Origin: Bacteroidetes bacterium SW_9_63_38
Lineage (GTDB): Bacteria; Bacteroidota; Rhodothermia; Rhodothermales; Salinibacteraceae
Length of the DNA stretch: 64,000 nt
Assembly (NCBI GenBank): GCA_003022435.1
Contig: PXUA01000015.1
Span: 124,001-188,000 of the forward strand
Reading direction: 5' to 3'
The position numbers and the translations under genes are program-made. The notes beneath the pieces are model-generated. The model did no database searches. It was not told the DNA's origin and was given only the letters and a program-made list of their open reading frames with translations. Of this stretch, positions 1 through 7,179 are shown in pieces. Positions within the stretch are counted from its first letter, which is position 1, and each line of letters opens with the position of its first letter.

Positions 1-147
1 GGAGACTTGCTGAATTACGCCGCGGTCTCTGCGTACCTTAATGGAGCCAAGGTTCATGCACTTCGACCAGAGAAGATGCCGGGAGGGCGCAGTATCGCCG
101 CAACGTTCCGGTATAGTGCGGACGTGGCCGCCGAAGAGAGTAGTTGA
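1..147 (+). CDS. 3' end of a bacterial eRF1-like (baeRF-type) protein, partial
   Basis: An open frame enters from the left edge in phase with base 1 and stops at TGA 145-147, giving the last 48 residues of a protein. The visible segment runs NYAAVSAYLNGAKVHAL, then PEKMPGGRSIAATFRY. A strand/helix unit followed by a small turn and an A-x-x-R-Y ending resembles the C-terminal domain of bacterial archaeo-eukaryotic release-factor (baeRF) proteins, whose domain 3 typically ends in a G-x-x-A-x-x-R-Y motif. These proteins are proposed to act on stalled ribosomes, but the function here is inference. The start and the first two domains lie outside the window. That this is coding is well supported by its composition; the family call is moderate. 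Confidence 0.5.
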   Translation, partial: GDLLNYAAVSAYLNGAKVHALRPEKMPGGRSIAATFRYSADVAAEESS

Positions 148-266
148 TCGTCGCTTTTGGACCACACGTTCGTTGTGGGCGGTGTGCAGTTCAGGGCACC
201 GCCCGCACGAGCGGCGTGGATATGACTCCGGCACTTTCGAGTGGCAAAAGTGACTACAGGAAGTTT

Positions 267-327
267 TACTATTGATAACACATTATACCAATAGTATTTA
301 AAGTACTGGAAGCACATGTTATCAATA
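267..327. repeat. AT-rich nested inverted repeats upstream of the recombinase pair
   Basis: In otherwise GC-rich DNA this roughly 60-bp AT-rich block holds two overlapping inverted repeats. An 11-bp perfect pair has arms at 270-280 and 317-327 (core ATTGATAACA / TGTTATCAAT). An 8-bp perfect pair has arms at 267-274 and 289-296 (TACTATTG / CAATAGTA). The block ends 13 bases before the ATG of the first recombinase. It could be that gene's promoter and operator, or a recombination or attachment site recognised by the adjacent recombinases. The sequence does not decide between these. Confidence 0.55.
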
Positions 328-340
328 ACAACCGTCACTT

Positions 341-1237
341 ATGAGTCGCCTGTCAACGTTCATTGCGCAGCTTTCGTCGGACTCAACCCAGCGCGCCTAC
401 CGAACTGATCTCCAGAAGTTTACTGAGTTTCTTGGTCAGGCGCCCGCGGACTGCCGCTTCGAAGCTGTTGCTCCGGGGGAGATCCAGAATTTCCTGCATT
501 CGATGAAGCAGAATGAATTGTCGATGGCAACGCGTCGCCGCCGGCTATCCGCCATTCGGCGGTTTTACGACTGGCTGACGGAATCCGGCTTTGTGCATAC
601 GAATCCGGCCCGTGCGCCGGAGGTGTCTCTCGTGTCGGAAGAGACCGAGGGGTCAACCCCTCGATTCTTGTCGAAAGAGGACGTAGAAGCCATTGTGGAA
701 ATGGCTGGCAAGTCCTCGGCATCTGGACGCCGTGATCAGGCGTTGATTCTTGTGATCGTATACGGATCTCTGCGTCGGAGTGAGGTTGCTGCGCTGAATG
801 TAGAGGACATCCGACCTCTGGGCCGCCACTGGGTCATTGATCTGCCGAGTACGAGTTCGGGGCATGGTGGATATGTTAAGATCCCGGTGTTCGTGGCCGA
901 GGCGGTCGAAAAGGTGAGTAATCGGTACGAAACTGATGAAGGACCGCTCTGGCGCTCGTTCAGCAATCGGAATCGGGGACAGCGACTGACGCCGGATGCC
1001 ATTTACAAGCGGATCCGTTCCATCGGGGACGCCGCGGGCCTTGAGAGCATAGACATTGAACTGCTGCGACGGTCGGGGCTACGGCTTGCATTTCAGGCAG
1101 GTGCCCAGCCGTCGCAGATTCAATCGCAGGCTCGCCTGCACGCAATGAGTTCCGTGGCCCGTTATCTTGAGGAGCCCGGCGAGGCGCGCTTACAAACGAC
1201 GGCCGGTGACTTCGTAAAACTGGACGTTGAGGTCTGA
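341..1237 (+). CDS. Tyrosine recombinase/phage integrase-family protein with degenerate active site
   Basis: 298 aa, the usual XerC/XerD length. It has an N-terminal SAM-like core-binding domain (about 1-100; a TQRAYRTDLQKF-type helix) and a C-terminal catalytic domain (about 110-290). The box I Arg is present in GSLRRSEVAALNVEDI, the beta-hairpin Lys in YVKIPV, and the nucleophile Tyr in VARYLEE. The box II H-x-x-R is changed: the segment reads IELLRRSG, so the His is a Glu while the Arg remains. The late His/Trp of the usual LGH is also missing (QARLHAM). The protein may be a weak recombinase, a structural partner in a heteromer, or a decaying copy. It reads toward a second, intact recombinase 132 bases downstream. 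Confidence 0.82.
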   Translation: MSRLSTFIAQLSSDSTQRAYRTDLQKFTEFLGQAPADCRFEAVAPGEIQNFLHSMKQNELSMATRRRRLSAIRRFYDWLTESGFVHTNPARAPEVSLVSEETEGSTPRFLSKEDVEAIVEMAGKSSASGRRDQALILVIVYGSLRRSEVAALNVEDIRPLGRHWVIDLPSTSSGHGGYVKIPVFVAEAVEKVSNRYETDEGPLWRSFSNRNRGQRLTPDAIYKRIRSIGDAAGLESIDIELLRRSGLRLAFQAGAQPSQIQSQARLHAMSSVARYLEEPGEARLQTTAGDFVKLDVEV

Positions 1238-1270
1238 ATTTCGGGCACGGAGGCCAAATCCCCATGTTCA

Positions 1271-1306
1271 AAAAACGAAAACTAAATGGCGTTAGTTTTC
1301 GTTTTT
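1271..1306. terminator. Perfect 15-bp hairpin with A/T tracts between the two recombinases
   Basis: Arms 1271-1285 and 1292-1306 are exact reverse complements (AAAAACGAAAACTAA / TTAGTTTTCGTTTTT) around a 6-base loop. The hairpin begins 33 bases after the stop of the first recombinase and ends in a T-run, so an intrinsic, possibly bidirectional terminator is the simplest reading. The stem is A/T-rich, which is unusual for a strong terminator in a GC-rich genome, so a binding site for the neighbouring recombinases is an alternative. Confidence 0.65.
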
Positions 1307-1369
1307 CCATATCCAGTTGTATACTGCGAATGGTTCATCTCGTATTCTAGTCATTGCTCCGAATTGGTC

Positions 1370-2455
1370 ATGGCGTCTCACTCGACCCCGTCCGACCCAA
1401 AGCCGCCTGCGCAGCGGGAGTCTTCAGCGCCCGCTTCGGAGGATCCCCCCGAACAGCTTCAGCATCTACCGCGCAACGCGCCTTCCGACGGGTCCAGCTC
1501 GATTCCCTCCGATCAGGTTCTGTTGGAGCGCTGGTTGGCCGAGAAGAGCACGCGGACACAGGAAGAGTATGCTCGGGATGTCAAGCAGTTCATCGATTTC
1601 GTAGACCTGCCGCTTCGTCGAGTCACCCTCGGGCACCTGCAGTCGTACCGTGAACACCTGGCCGATGAGGACTACGCGAAGTCGACGCAGAAACGGAAGC
1701 TCTCTGCCGTGAAGAGTCTGTTCACGTTTGGCACAAAGCTCCAATACTTCGAGCACAATGTCGGGGCGGCCCTCTCAACCCCCTCGGTTCGAAATGATCG
1801 TGCGGAGCGAATTCTTTCGGAGGCCGACCTCTGGGCCATTTTGCGGGACGAGACGAATCTCCGCAATCATGTGCTCCTGCGTCTCTTCTATGCCTCGGGA
1901 GGGCGGCTCTCTGATATCCAGCGACTGCGCTGGCGCGATCTGAAGGATCGACCGGACCTGGAGGGGCCCGACGGCAATCCCGGCGGTCAGGTTACATTTT
2001 TCGGGAAGGGTGATAAAACACGGGCGGTCACCCTTTACAGCAAAGTTTGGGGGCTCGTCGTTCGCCTCAACGAGGCCGAAAAAGCCGATGGATACGGAGA
2101 ATCAGACGATCCGGTCTTTCGCTCTCAAAAAGGTGGCCCCCTTTCCCGCACGCAAATGTGGCGCATCGTCAAGCAGGCCGCGTCGCGAGCGGGTGTGAAA
2201 CTAACAGAGAAAACGCGATCGGACGGGGTTCCGAAGCGGGACGAAAACGGCGATCCCATCACGACTTCGGAAGTGTCCCCGCACTGGTTTCGCCACGCGC
2301 ACGCGTCGCACGCGCTCCAGAAAGGTGCCGATCTCGAACTCGTTCGGGAGACGCTCGGGCACGACAGCATTGAGACAACAAAAACCTACCTCCATACCCA
2401 ACCCGGAAAATCATCCTCCTACTACGTTGACGATGCTCCAAATTTTGATGGGTAG
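1370..2455 (+). CDS. Tyrosine recombinase (XerC/XerD-like integrase)
   Basis: 361 aa from ATG 1370. The frame is open further upstream to 1286, but that stretch lies inside the hairpin and does not look coding. A low-complexity Ser/Pro-rich N-terminus (about 1-50) precedes a core-binding domain and a full catalytic domain. All catalytic residues are visible: Arg in GGRLSDIQRLRWRDL, Lys in GKGDKTRAV, H-x-x-R in PHWFRHAHASHAL, the second His in TLGHDS, and nucleophile Tyr in TKTYLHT. It should cut and rejoin DNA at short inverted-repeat sites. The catalytic domain carries an insert between the Lys and H-x-x-R motifs (about 245-300). Whether it is the chromosomal dimer-resolution Xer or an element integrase cannot be told from sequence. 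Confidence 0.9.
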   Translation: MASHSTPSDPKPPAQRESSAPASEDPPEQLQHLPRNAPSDGSSSIPSDQVLLERWLAEKSTRTQEEYARDVKQFIDFVDLPLRRVTLGHLQSYREHLADEDYAKSTQKRKLSAVKSLFTFGTKLQYFEHNVGAALSTPSVRNDRAERILSEADLWAILRDETNLRNHVLLRLFYASGGRLSDIQRLRWRDLKDRPDLEGPDGNPGGQVTFFGKGDKTRAVTLYSKVWGLVVRLNEAEKADGYGESDDPVFRSQKGGPLSRTQMWRIVKQAASRAGVKLTEKTRSDGVPKRDENGDPITTSEVSPHWFRHAHASHALQKGADLELVRETLGHDSIETTKTYLHTQPGKSSSYYVDDAPNFDG

Positions 2456-2461
2456 ATCCCT

Positions 2462-2479
2462 GTAAAAACCATTTTTTAC
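2462..2479. terminator. Small hairpin after the recombinase gene
   Basis: GTAAAAA (2462-2468) and TTTTTAC (2473-2479) pair perfectly around a 4-base loop, 6 bases beyond the TAG of the recombinase. Position and T-run suit a weak intrinsic terminator; the short A/T stem makes this uncertain. The remaining bases up to 2739 show no gene. Confidence 0.45.
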
Positions 2480-2739
2480 GCGGAGGCGTTGGGCTGACAG
2501 ACGAGATAAAGGCACCCGGTCGTCGAGCGACGGCTCCAAGGGGCGTGCCGAAGTTTGGTTGCAGGATATCGTCGGTTCTGCGGAAAACGCGAGGAGTACA
2601 TGAATAGCGTGAGTAGCACGCGCCCGATGGTGCCGCAATACGAGGACTCCGATAACCCCTCGAAGAGTCAAAACGTTTGGGGAAACCGCGCATTCAATAC
2701 CTGTACACAATCTTGTTTTTTCGAGTTGTATCCGCACCC

Positions 2740-3594
2740 ATGAGCTTCACCCCAATTCTGGTCGGGGCCCAATATCCGGGAATCAGTCGCGGCCTGCAGG
2801 CCGATCAGTTGACCACACAGGCATTAAGGGGCACCCCTCTCCTTGTGTGCGCAGCGCACGTCGTGGCTGGCCGGGGCGTGGTCACGGACGTTCTGAATGT
2901 GCCCACGGACACCGTATCGGCCCAGTTCGAGCACCTCATGAATACAGAGTCGCCGACAGCTGCGAAGGTCGGTATTATTGGAGACGCGCCGACGGTTGAG
3001 GTCACGTTCGATCACCTGTCCGCACTGGAAGGTCCGACGATTTTGGATTTGACTCTGAGCGGTCCGAGCGGCGAAGACGTACTCGGGCAGCGAGGCCTCG
3101 ATGCACTACTTGATCACCTCGACGTGCCGGACCTCGTCACGTTGCGGAAGCAGGACGCGTCGCTCGTGGCTGGCATGGAGATCCCAAGCCTGGATGATGC
3201 GCAGGTGGCCGTACAGCGGATTGCGCAGCGCGGCGCCGACCGCGTTCTTCTCCGCTGCGGCCGGCTGTCGACGCATCACTTCGACACCGAATCGGGACCG
3301 CCGGACTTTTGTGTTGATTTATACTACGACGGAGACGATATTGCCTTGTTCGAAGCCCCCTTCCTTTCTGGGCTGGACGATTTGAGCGGGGCCTCCAGTG
3401 GCCTCCTCCTCCCTCTCCTGAAGATGCTGCAGGACGGAGAGCCGTTAACCGATGCGCTGCAGAAGGCAAAGGGAATTGTCACCGAAGCCCTCCGGGCGGC
3501 TCAGGATCGTGACGGGGACTCTCCATCGCACGCATTCTTTGAACACCTGCGACCGCCCTCCGCGATCCCGGCCCCCGAAACGGAGGAAGCGTGA
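2740..3594 (+). CDS. ThiD-like (phosphomethylpyrimidine kinase family) protein, divergent
   Basis: 284 aa from ATG 2740 (an upstream in-frame start at 2677 adds an unlikely leader). Organisation follows ThiD of the ribokinase superfamily: an N-terminal substrate loop (GISRGLQADQLT, where ThiD has GGAGIQADLKT), a KVGIIGD strand matching K-x-G-M-L-G, DLTLSGPSGEDVL matching the DPV-x-x-x-TSG segment, and a C-terminal helix with LTDALQKAKG. The usual GTGC anion-hole/catalytic motif is replaced by a Ser/Gly-rich DLSGASSG, so the normal base or Cys is absent. It may therefore not catalyse HMP phosphate phosphorylation. No other thiamine genes are near. A LacI regulator follows 65 bases later on the same strand. 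Confidence 0.65.
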   Translation: MSFTPILVGAQYPGISRGLQADQLTTQALRGTPLLVCAAHVVAGRGVVTDVLNVPTDTVSAQFEHLMNTESPTAAKVGIIGDAPTVEVTFDHLSALEGPTILDLTLSGPSGEDVLGQRGLDALLDHLDVPDLVTLRKQDASLVAGMEIPSLDDAQVAVQRIAQRGADRVLLRCGRLSTHHFDTESGPPDFCVDLYYDGDDIALFEAPFLSGLDDLSGASSGLLLPLLKMLQDGEPLTDALQKAKGIVTEALRAAQDRDGDSPSHAFFEHLRPPSAIPAPETEEA

Positions 3595-3659
3595 TTCCGG
3601 CCTCCCGTGCCCCATCACGCCCTGTTCTCCATCACCCCCCCAGACGTTAGCTCAAGTTC

Positions 3660-4694
3660 ATGCCTCAAAACGAGAAGGATCAGGACAAAACGACCATTTA
3701 TGACGTCGCCGAACACGCCGGCGTCGCCATTTCAACGGTCTCTCGGGTCCTGAACAACTCCCAAGATGTCTCGGACGCCACCCGGGACAAGGTGATGAAA
3801 GCCATCCGCAAGCTTCAGTTTCGGCCCAACCGAACGGCGAAGTCGCTGGCCCAGCGGGCGACAAGGACGATTGCCGTGGCCGTTCCAACGTTCACGACGC
3901 CCTTCCACAACGAACTCCTGAAGGGCGTGCGGGATCGGCTAGACGATGCCGATCTGGACCTCCTGCTCTGTGATTTGGACTGGGAAGCCCCCAAGGCCAC
4001 TCTCCTGAACTTTCTGGAGCGCGGGGCGATGGATGGGCTCATCGTCGCCGGACTACCGATCAACGAAGAGACCGCCGAGGATCTCTTGACCCTCGGCGCG
4101 CCCGTCATCCTGATTGGGAATGAATGGCCGTCGATTGATTCTTTCTACTGGGATGAGGAGCCGGGGGCCCGGATGGCCGTCGATCATCTGATCGAAAACG
4201 GCCATCGCCGGATTGGCATGATCACGACCCCCCATGACAACCGTCTCCGGAATGCGCGTGTAGATGGGTACAGACAAGCCTTGGAGGCGGCCGACATCAA
4301 TTTTGACGACCATCTCGTTGTCCAAGGTCAGACCCGGAAGCACGACGGGTTCAGTGAAGAGTCCGGGTACGAAGCCATGACCGAACTTCTCGACCTTGAG
4401 GACTCGGTAACGGGAGTATTTGCCAGCAGCGACGTGCAGGCCATCGGTGCCTGGCAGGCCATCCGCGAGGCCGACTGCGAGGTGCCGGACGATTACAGCC
4501 TCGTCGGGTACGACGACATCAAGGTGAGCCGGTTCATCGGCCTCACGAGCGTCGCCCAGAACATGCACTACGTCGGAGAAGAAGCGACGGACCTGATGCT
4601 GAATCGACTAAACAATGCGGGCCCCGACGACGCGGTATCGGAGCTGATGAAGCCCGAGTTGAAGGCTCGTAAATCAAGCCGGCCAAAGAGGTAG
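3660..4694 (+). CDS. LacI-family transcriptional regulator
   Basis: 344 aa. Residues about 9-60 form the LacI helix-turn-helix and hinge: IYDVAEHAGVAISTVSRVLN followed by a KLQFRPNRTAKSL-type hinge. The rest (about 62-335) is a periplasmic-binding-protein-like effector domain with the usual TIAVAVP strand, an HLIENGHRRIGMI helix and a VVGYDDIKVS-like segment. It should be a dimeric, sugar- or metabolite-responsive DNA-binding protein. No sugar transport or catabolic operon sits next to it, so the effector and targets are unknown. It is followed after 77 bases by purC; LacI-family PurR proteins regulate purine genes in enterobacteria, but nothing here shows that this one does. Confidence 0.92.
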   Translation: MPQNEKDQDKTTIYDVAEHAGVAISTVSRVLNNSQDVSDATRDKVMKAIRKLQFRPNRTAKSLAQRATRTIAVAVPTFTTPFHNELLKGVRDRLDDADLDLLLCDLDWEAPKATLLNFLERGAMDGLIVAGLPINEETAEDLLTLGAPVILIGNEWPSIDSFYWDEEPGARMAVDHLIENGHRRIGMITTPHDNRLRNARVDGYRQALEAADINFDDHLVVQGQTRKHDGFSEESGYEAMTELLDLEDSVTGVFASSDVQAIGAWQAIREADCEVPDDYSLVGYDDIKVSRFIGLTSVAQNMHYVGEEATDLMLNRLNNAGPDDAVSELMKPELKARKSSRPKR

Positions 4695-4771
4695 TCGACC
4701 GCGTTCGGGTCTCGAGGTCTTCACGGTTGCCCCCCAGTCCACGCTCTTTCTCGCCCTGTTTTCTCAGCTTG

Positions 4772-5746
4772 ATGGACCAACAGCAGATTGCCGCCCACCT
4801 CGACCACCCCCTTGACGAAACGCACTTTGACGATCTCGGAGAGCGATATCAGGGCAAGGTCCGGGACACGTACCGACAGGGAGACCATCTCATCTTGATC
4901 ACAACGGATCGAATTTCCGCCTTCGATCACGTCCTCGCCCAGACCATCCCCTTCAAGGGACAGGTGCTCAACCAGACGGCCGCCTACTTCTTTGAGGCCA
5001 CCAAAGATCTAGTGCCCAACCACGTGATTGATGTGCCCGACCCGAACGTGACGGTGGCCGAGTCGTGTACCCCCGTTCCTATCGAGTTCGTGGTGCGGGG
5101 CTACCTGGAGGGGCACGCTTGGCGCGAGTACGATGTCGGCGCGCGGGCCCTGTGTGGAGCGTCGCTGCCGGACGGGCTCCAGCAGGGCGAGGCCTTGCCC
5201 GAGCCAATCGTGACGCCGACCACAAAAGCCGAAACCGGCCACGATCAGGATGTCACTCCGAACGAGGCCATTGCCGGTACCGACGTGACCGCCGCCGAGT
5301 TCGAACAGCTTCGAGAGTGGTCGCTCGCTCTCTTCAATCGCGGCAGCGACATGGCCGAAGAGCAGGGCCTCCTCCTCGTCGACACGAAGTACGAGTTCGG
5401 CCGCACGCCGGACGGAGACTTCGTCCTTATCGACGAGGTGCACACCCCAGATTCCTCCCGCTACTACTACCAGGACGGATACGACGAACGACTGGCTGCG
5501 GGCAAGTCCCAGGAGCAACTCTCCAAGGAATTCGTTCGGGAGTGGCTCATGGATCACGACTTCCAGGGACGTGAGGACGAGGTCATGCCCAACCTCCCCG
5601 ACGACTTCCGAGTCACAGTCACCGAACGCTACATTGAGCTCTACGAGCGGGTTACGGGGCTCGACTTTGAGCCGGCCCTCGGCGACGACCCGGACGCCCG
5701 CATCCATTCGGCCCTTGCCCCCTACCGTCAGGGAGCGGAATCGTAG
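4772..5746 (+). CDS. purC: Phosphoribosylaminoimidazole-succinocarboxamide synthase (SAICAR synthetase)
   Basis: 324 aa from ATG 4772, chosen over 4727 because the added leader is unlike the family. It catalyses ATP-dependent ligation of aspartate to CAIR in de novo purine synthesis. Family signatures are present in order: YQGKVRDTY nucleotide loop, TTDRISAFD, a substrate segment PIEFVVRGYLEGHAWREY, LVDTKYEFG, IDEVHTPDSSRYYY, and a late SKEFVREWL helix. The length (longer than the roughly 240-aa E. coli type) matches the eukaryote-like/long bacterial class. It ends 7 bases from the convergent nitrilase gene, so the two transcripts face each other. Confidence 0.96.
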   Translation: MDQQQIAAHLDHPLDETHFDDLGERYQGKVRDTYRQGDHLILITTDRISAFDHVLAQTIPFKGQVLNQTAAYFFEATKDLVPNHVIDVPDPNVTVAESCTPVPIEFVVRGYLEGHAWREYDVGARALCGASLPDGLQQGEALPEPIVTPTTKAETGHDQDVTPNEAIAGTDVTAAEFEQLREWSLALFNRGSDMAEEQGLLLVDTKYEFGRTPDGDFVLIDEVHTPDSSRYYYQDGYDERLAAGKSQEQLSKEFVREWLMDHDFQGREDEVMPNLPDDFRVTVTERYIELYERVTGLDFEPALGDDPDARIHSALAPYRQGAES

Positions 5747-5753
5747 TCCCGGG

Positions 5754-6557
5754 TCAGTGGACGTACGTCTCTGGACGCCGGTCGGCCAGGGTGTCGTTGT
5801 ACCGGTTTAGGGCTCGATCCCGGGCATCGTGCGGGTCGATCTCCACGGTCTCCAGAGTCGTTTCGTCGCGGCCTGCCCGCGATAGAATGGTACCGTCCGG
5901 ACCGCAGATCTCACTGAGACCGATGAATGTGAGCGATTCGTCGCCCTTCTCTTCGGTGCCGCACCGATTGGCCGTCACGGTGTAAACATGATTTTCCCGA
6001 GCTCGAACCGGCATCGAATCTGGGCAGTGGGGTAGTACCAAGTTCGACGGATGGGCAATCACGTCTGCCCCGTTCAGAGCAAGACTCCGGGCCGCTTCCG
6101 GGAAGTACCAGTCGAAGCAGACCATCATCCCAAGCCGGTAGGAGCGTCCGCTTCGAGTTTCCACATCGAACACGGGGAATCCCAGATCGCCAGGCGTGAA
6201 GATCGTTGTTTCCTCGTAGAAAAGGTGGACTTTGCGGTAGGTCTCCACCTCTCCATTGGGCCGGACGAGGACGGCACTATTGAATGCCTCGTCCCCCGCC
6301 TGCTCGGCCAATCCCGCCACAATTACCGTCCCCGTGTCTGCCGCCCATGCTTGAAGCCGTCCCGTCGTTGTGCCGCCAGGAATCGGCTCCGCCACTGATT
6401 GCAGATCGTCCGGCGATTGGAAGAAATATCCGGACTGAAAGAGCTCAGGGAGAACGAGAAGATCGGCGTCAATATCCCCAATCATAGATTCGACGCAACG
6501 GAGATTCTCCAACCTTTCTAGGTACTTCGGGGTAAACTGAAGGCTCGCAATTTTCAT
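5754..6557 (-). CDS. Carbon-nitrogen hydrolase (nitrilase superfamily)
   Basis: 267 aa from ATG 6557 (an upstream TTG at 6572 would overlap the promoter motif). The Glu-Lys-Cys triad of the nitrilase/amidase superfamily is visible: Glu in LLVLPELFQSGYF, Lys in YRKVHLF, Cys in GMMVCFDWYFPEAAR. The superfamily hydrolyses amides or nitriles with a Cys nucleophile; the overall pattern suits an omega-amidase or N-carbamoyl-putrescine-amidase-like member, but the substrate cannot be fixed. It is convergent with purC. A copy of a 15-bp motif shared with two other genes (6561-6575) lies immediately upstream of the start. Confidence 0.9.
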   Translation of the reverse strand: MKIASLQFTPKYLERLENLRCVESMIGDIDADLLVLPELFQSGYFFQSPDDLQSVAEPIPGGTTTGRLQAWAADTGTVIVAGLAEQAGDEAFNSAVLVRPNGEVETYRKVHLFYEETTIFTPGDLGFPVFDVETRSGRSYRLGMMVCFDWYFPEAARSLALNGADVIAHPSNLVLPHCPDSMPVRARENHVYTVTANRCGTEEKGDESLTFIGLSEICGPDGTILSRAGRDETTLETVEIDPHDARDRALNRYNDTLADRRPETYVH

Positions 6558-6560
6558 CTC

Positions 6561-6575
6561 CAATAACAGCAATAG
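6561..6575 (-). promoter_or_regulatory. CAATAACAGMAAYAG motif, copy 1
   Basis: The plus strand reads CAATAACAGCAATAG; relative to the downstream hydrolase gene it reads CTATTGCTGTTATTG and ends 3 bases before the ATG. Two near-identical 15-mers occur at 11000-11014 and 41509-41523, also just upstream of genes. Such AT-rich 15-mers should be rare in this GC-rich DNA, so a promoter element or a regulator site is likely. Confidence 0.5.
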
Positions 6576-6656
6576 TAGAAAGCAATTCTAACCGGGACAC
6601 GCAAAGTAAAACAGGATGCGTCTTGCTCTGCGCGCACGAACCAGCCGAATACTCGA

Positions 6657-7139
6657 TTAGAGGTCCTGCACAATCCCTTTTATGGCATCGAGATCGGGCT
6701 GCTTCCCGGCATTCTCCAGCACCTCCCGGTACCGGACAGTTCCCTCCTGGTTGATGATGAAGGCAGACCGCTTCGAAATACGATCCAGATTCATCGCGGT
6801 AAAATTCTGGTCGTACTTGGTTCCGTAGCGTGCACTTACGTCGGCGTCGTGGTCGCTCAACAGCGAAAACTCGATGTCATTGACCGACCGGAACTCATCG
6901 AGCACGGCGGGCGCGTCCGTCGAAATACCCACCACCTCTGCCCCATCAAAGTCCGACAACGAATTGTTCACGGTGTTGAGCTCCGTCGTACACACGCTCG
7001 TGAAGGCCCCCGGGAAAAACAACAGCACCACCGGCGTGCCTCGCTGCTCCGACAACCGCCAGGGCTCGGCGTCATGGCGGTAGAGTTCAAAGTCGGGCGC
7101 CTCGTCGCCCACGTCGGGTCCAGTGGTTGAATCGGTCAT
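6657..7139 (-). CDS. Peroxiredoxin, 1-Cys (AhpE/Bcp-like)
   Basis: 160 aa from ATG 7139. A thioredoxin-fold peroxidase of the AhpC/TSA family. The peroxidatic Cys lies in the signature PGAFTSVCTTEL (about residue 50), with the supporting Arg in RSAFIIN further on. No second Cys exists in the protein, so it must be recycled by an external thiol (1-Cys mechanism, as in AhpE). The N-terminus is GDEAPDFEL, typical of the family. It reduces hydroperoxides in the cytosol; no signal peptide is seen. It sits 40 bases downstream of the LolC/E-type permease gene and could be cotranscribed with it. Confidence 0.93.
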   Translation of the reverse strand: MTDSTTGPDVGDEAPDFELYRHDAEPWRLSEQRGTPVVLLFFPGAFTSVCTTELNTVNNSLSDFDGAEVVGISTDAPAVLDEFRSVNDIEFSLLSDHDADVSARYGTKYDQNFTAMNLDRISKRSAFIINQEGTVRYREVLENAGKQPDLDAIKGIVQDL

Positions 7140-7179
7140 AAGACAAGAGAAGTCGTGAGAGAAACGATAAACGAATATG

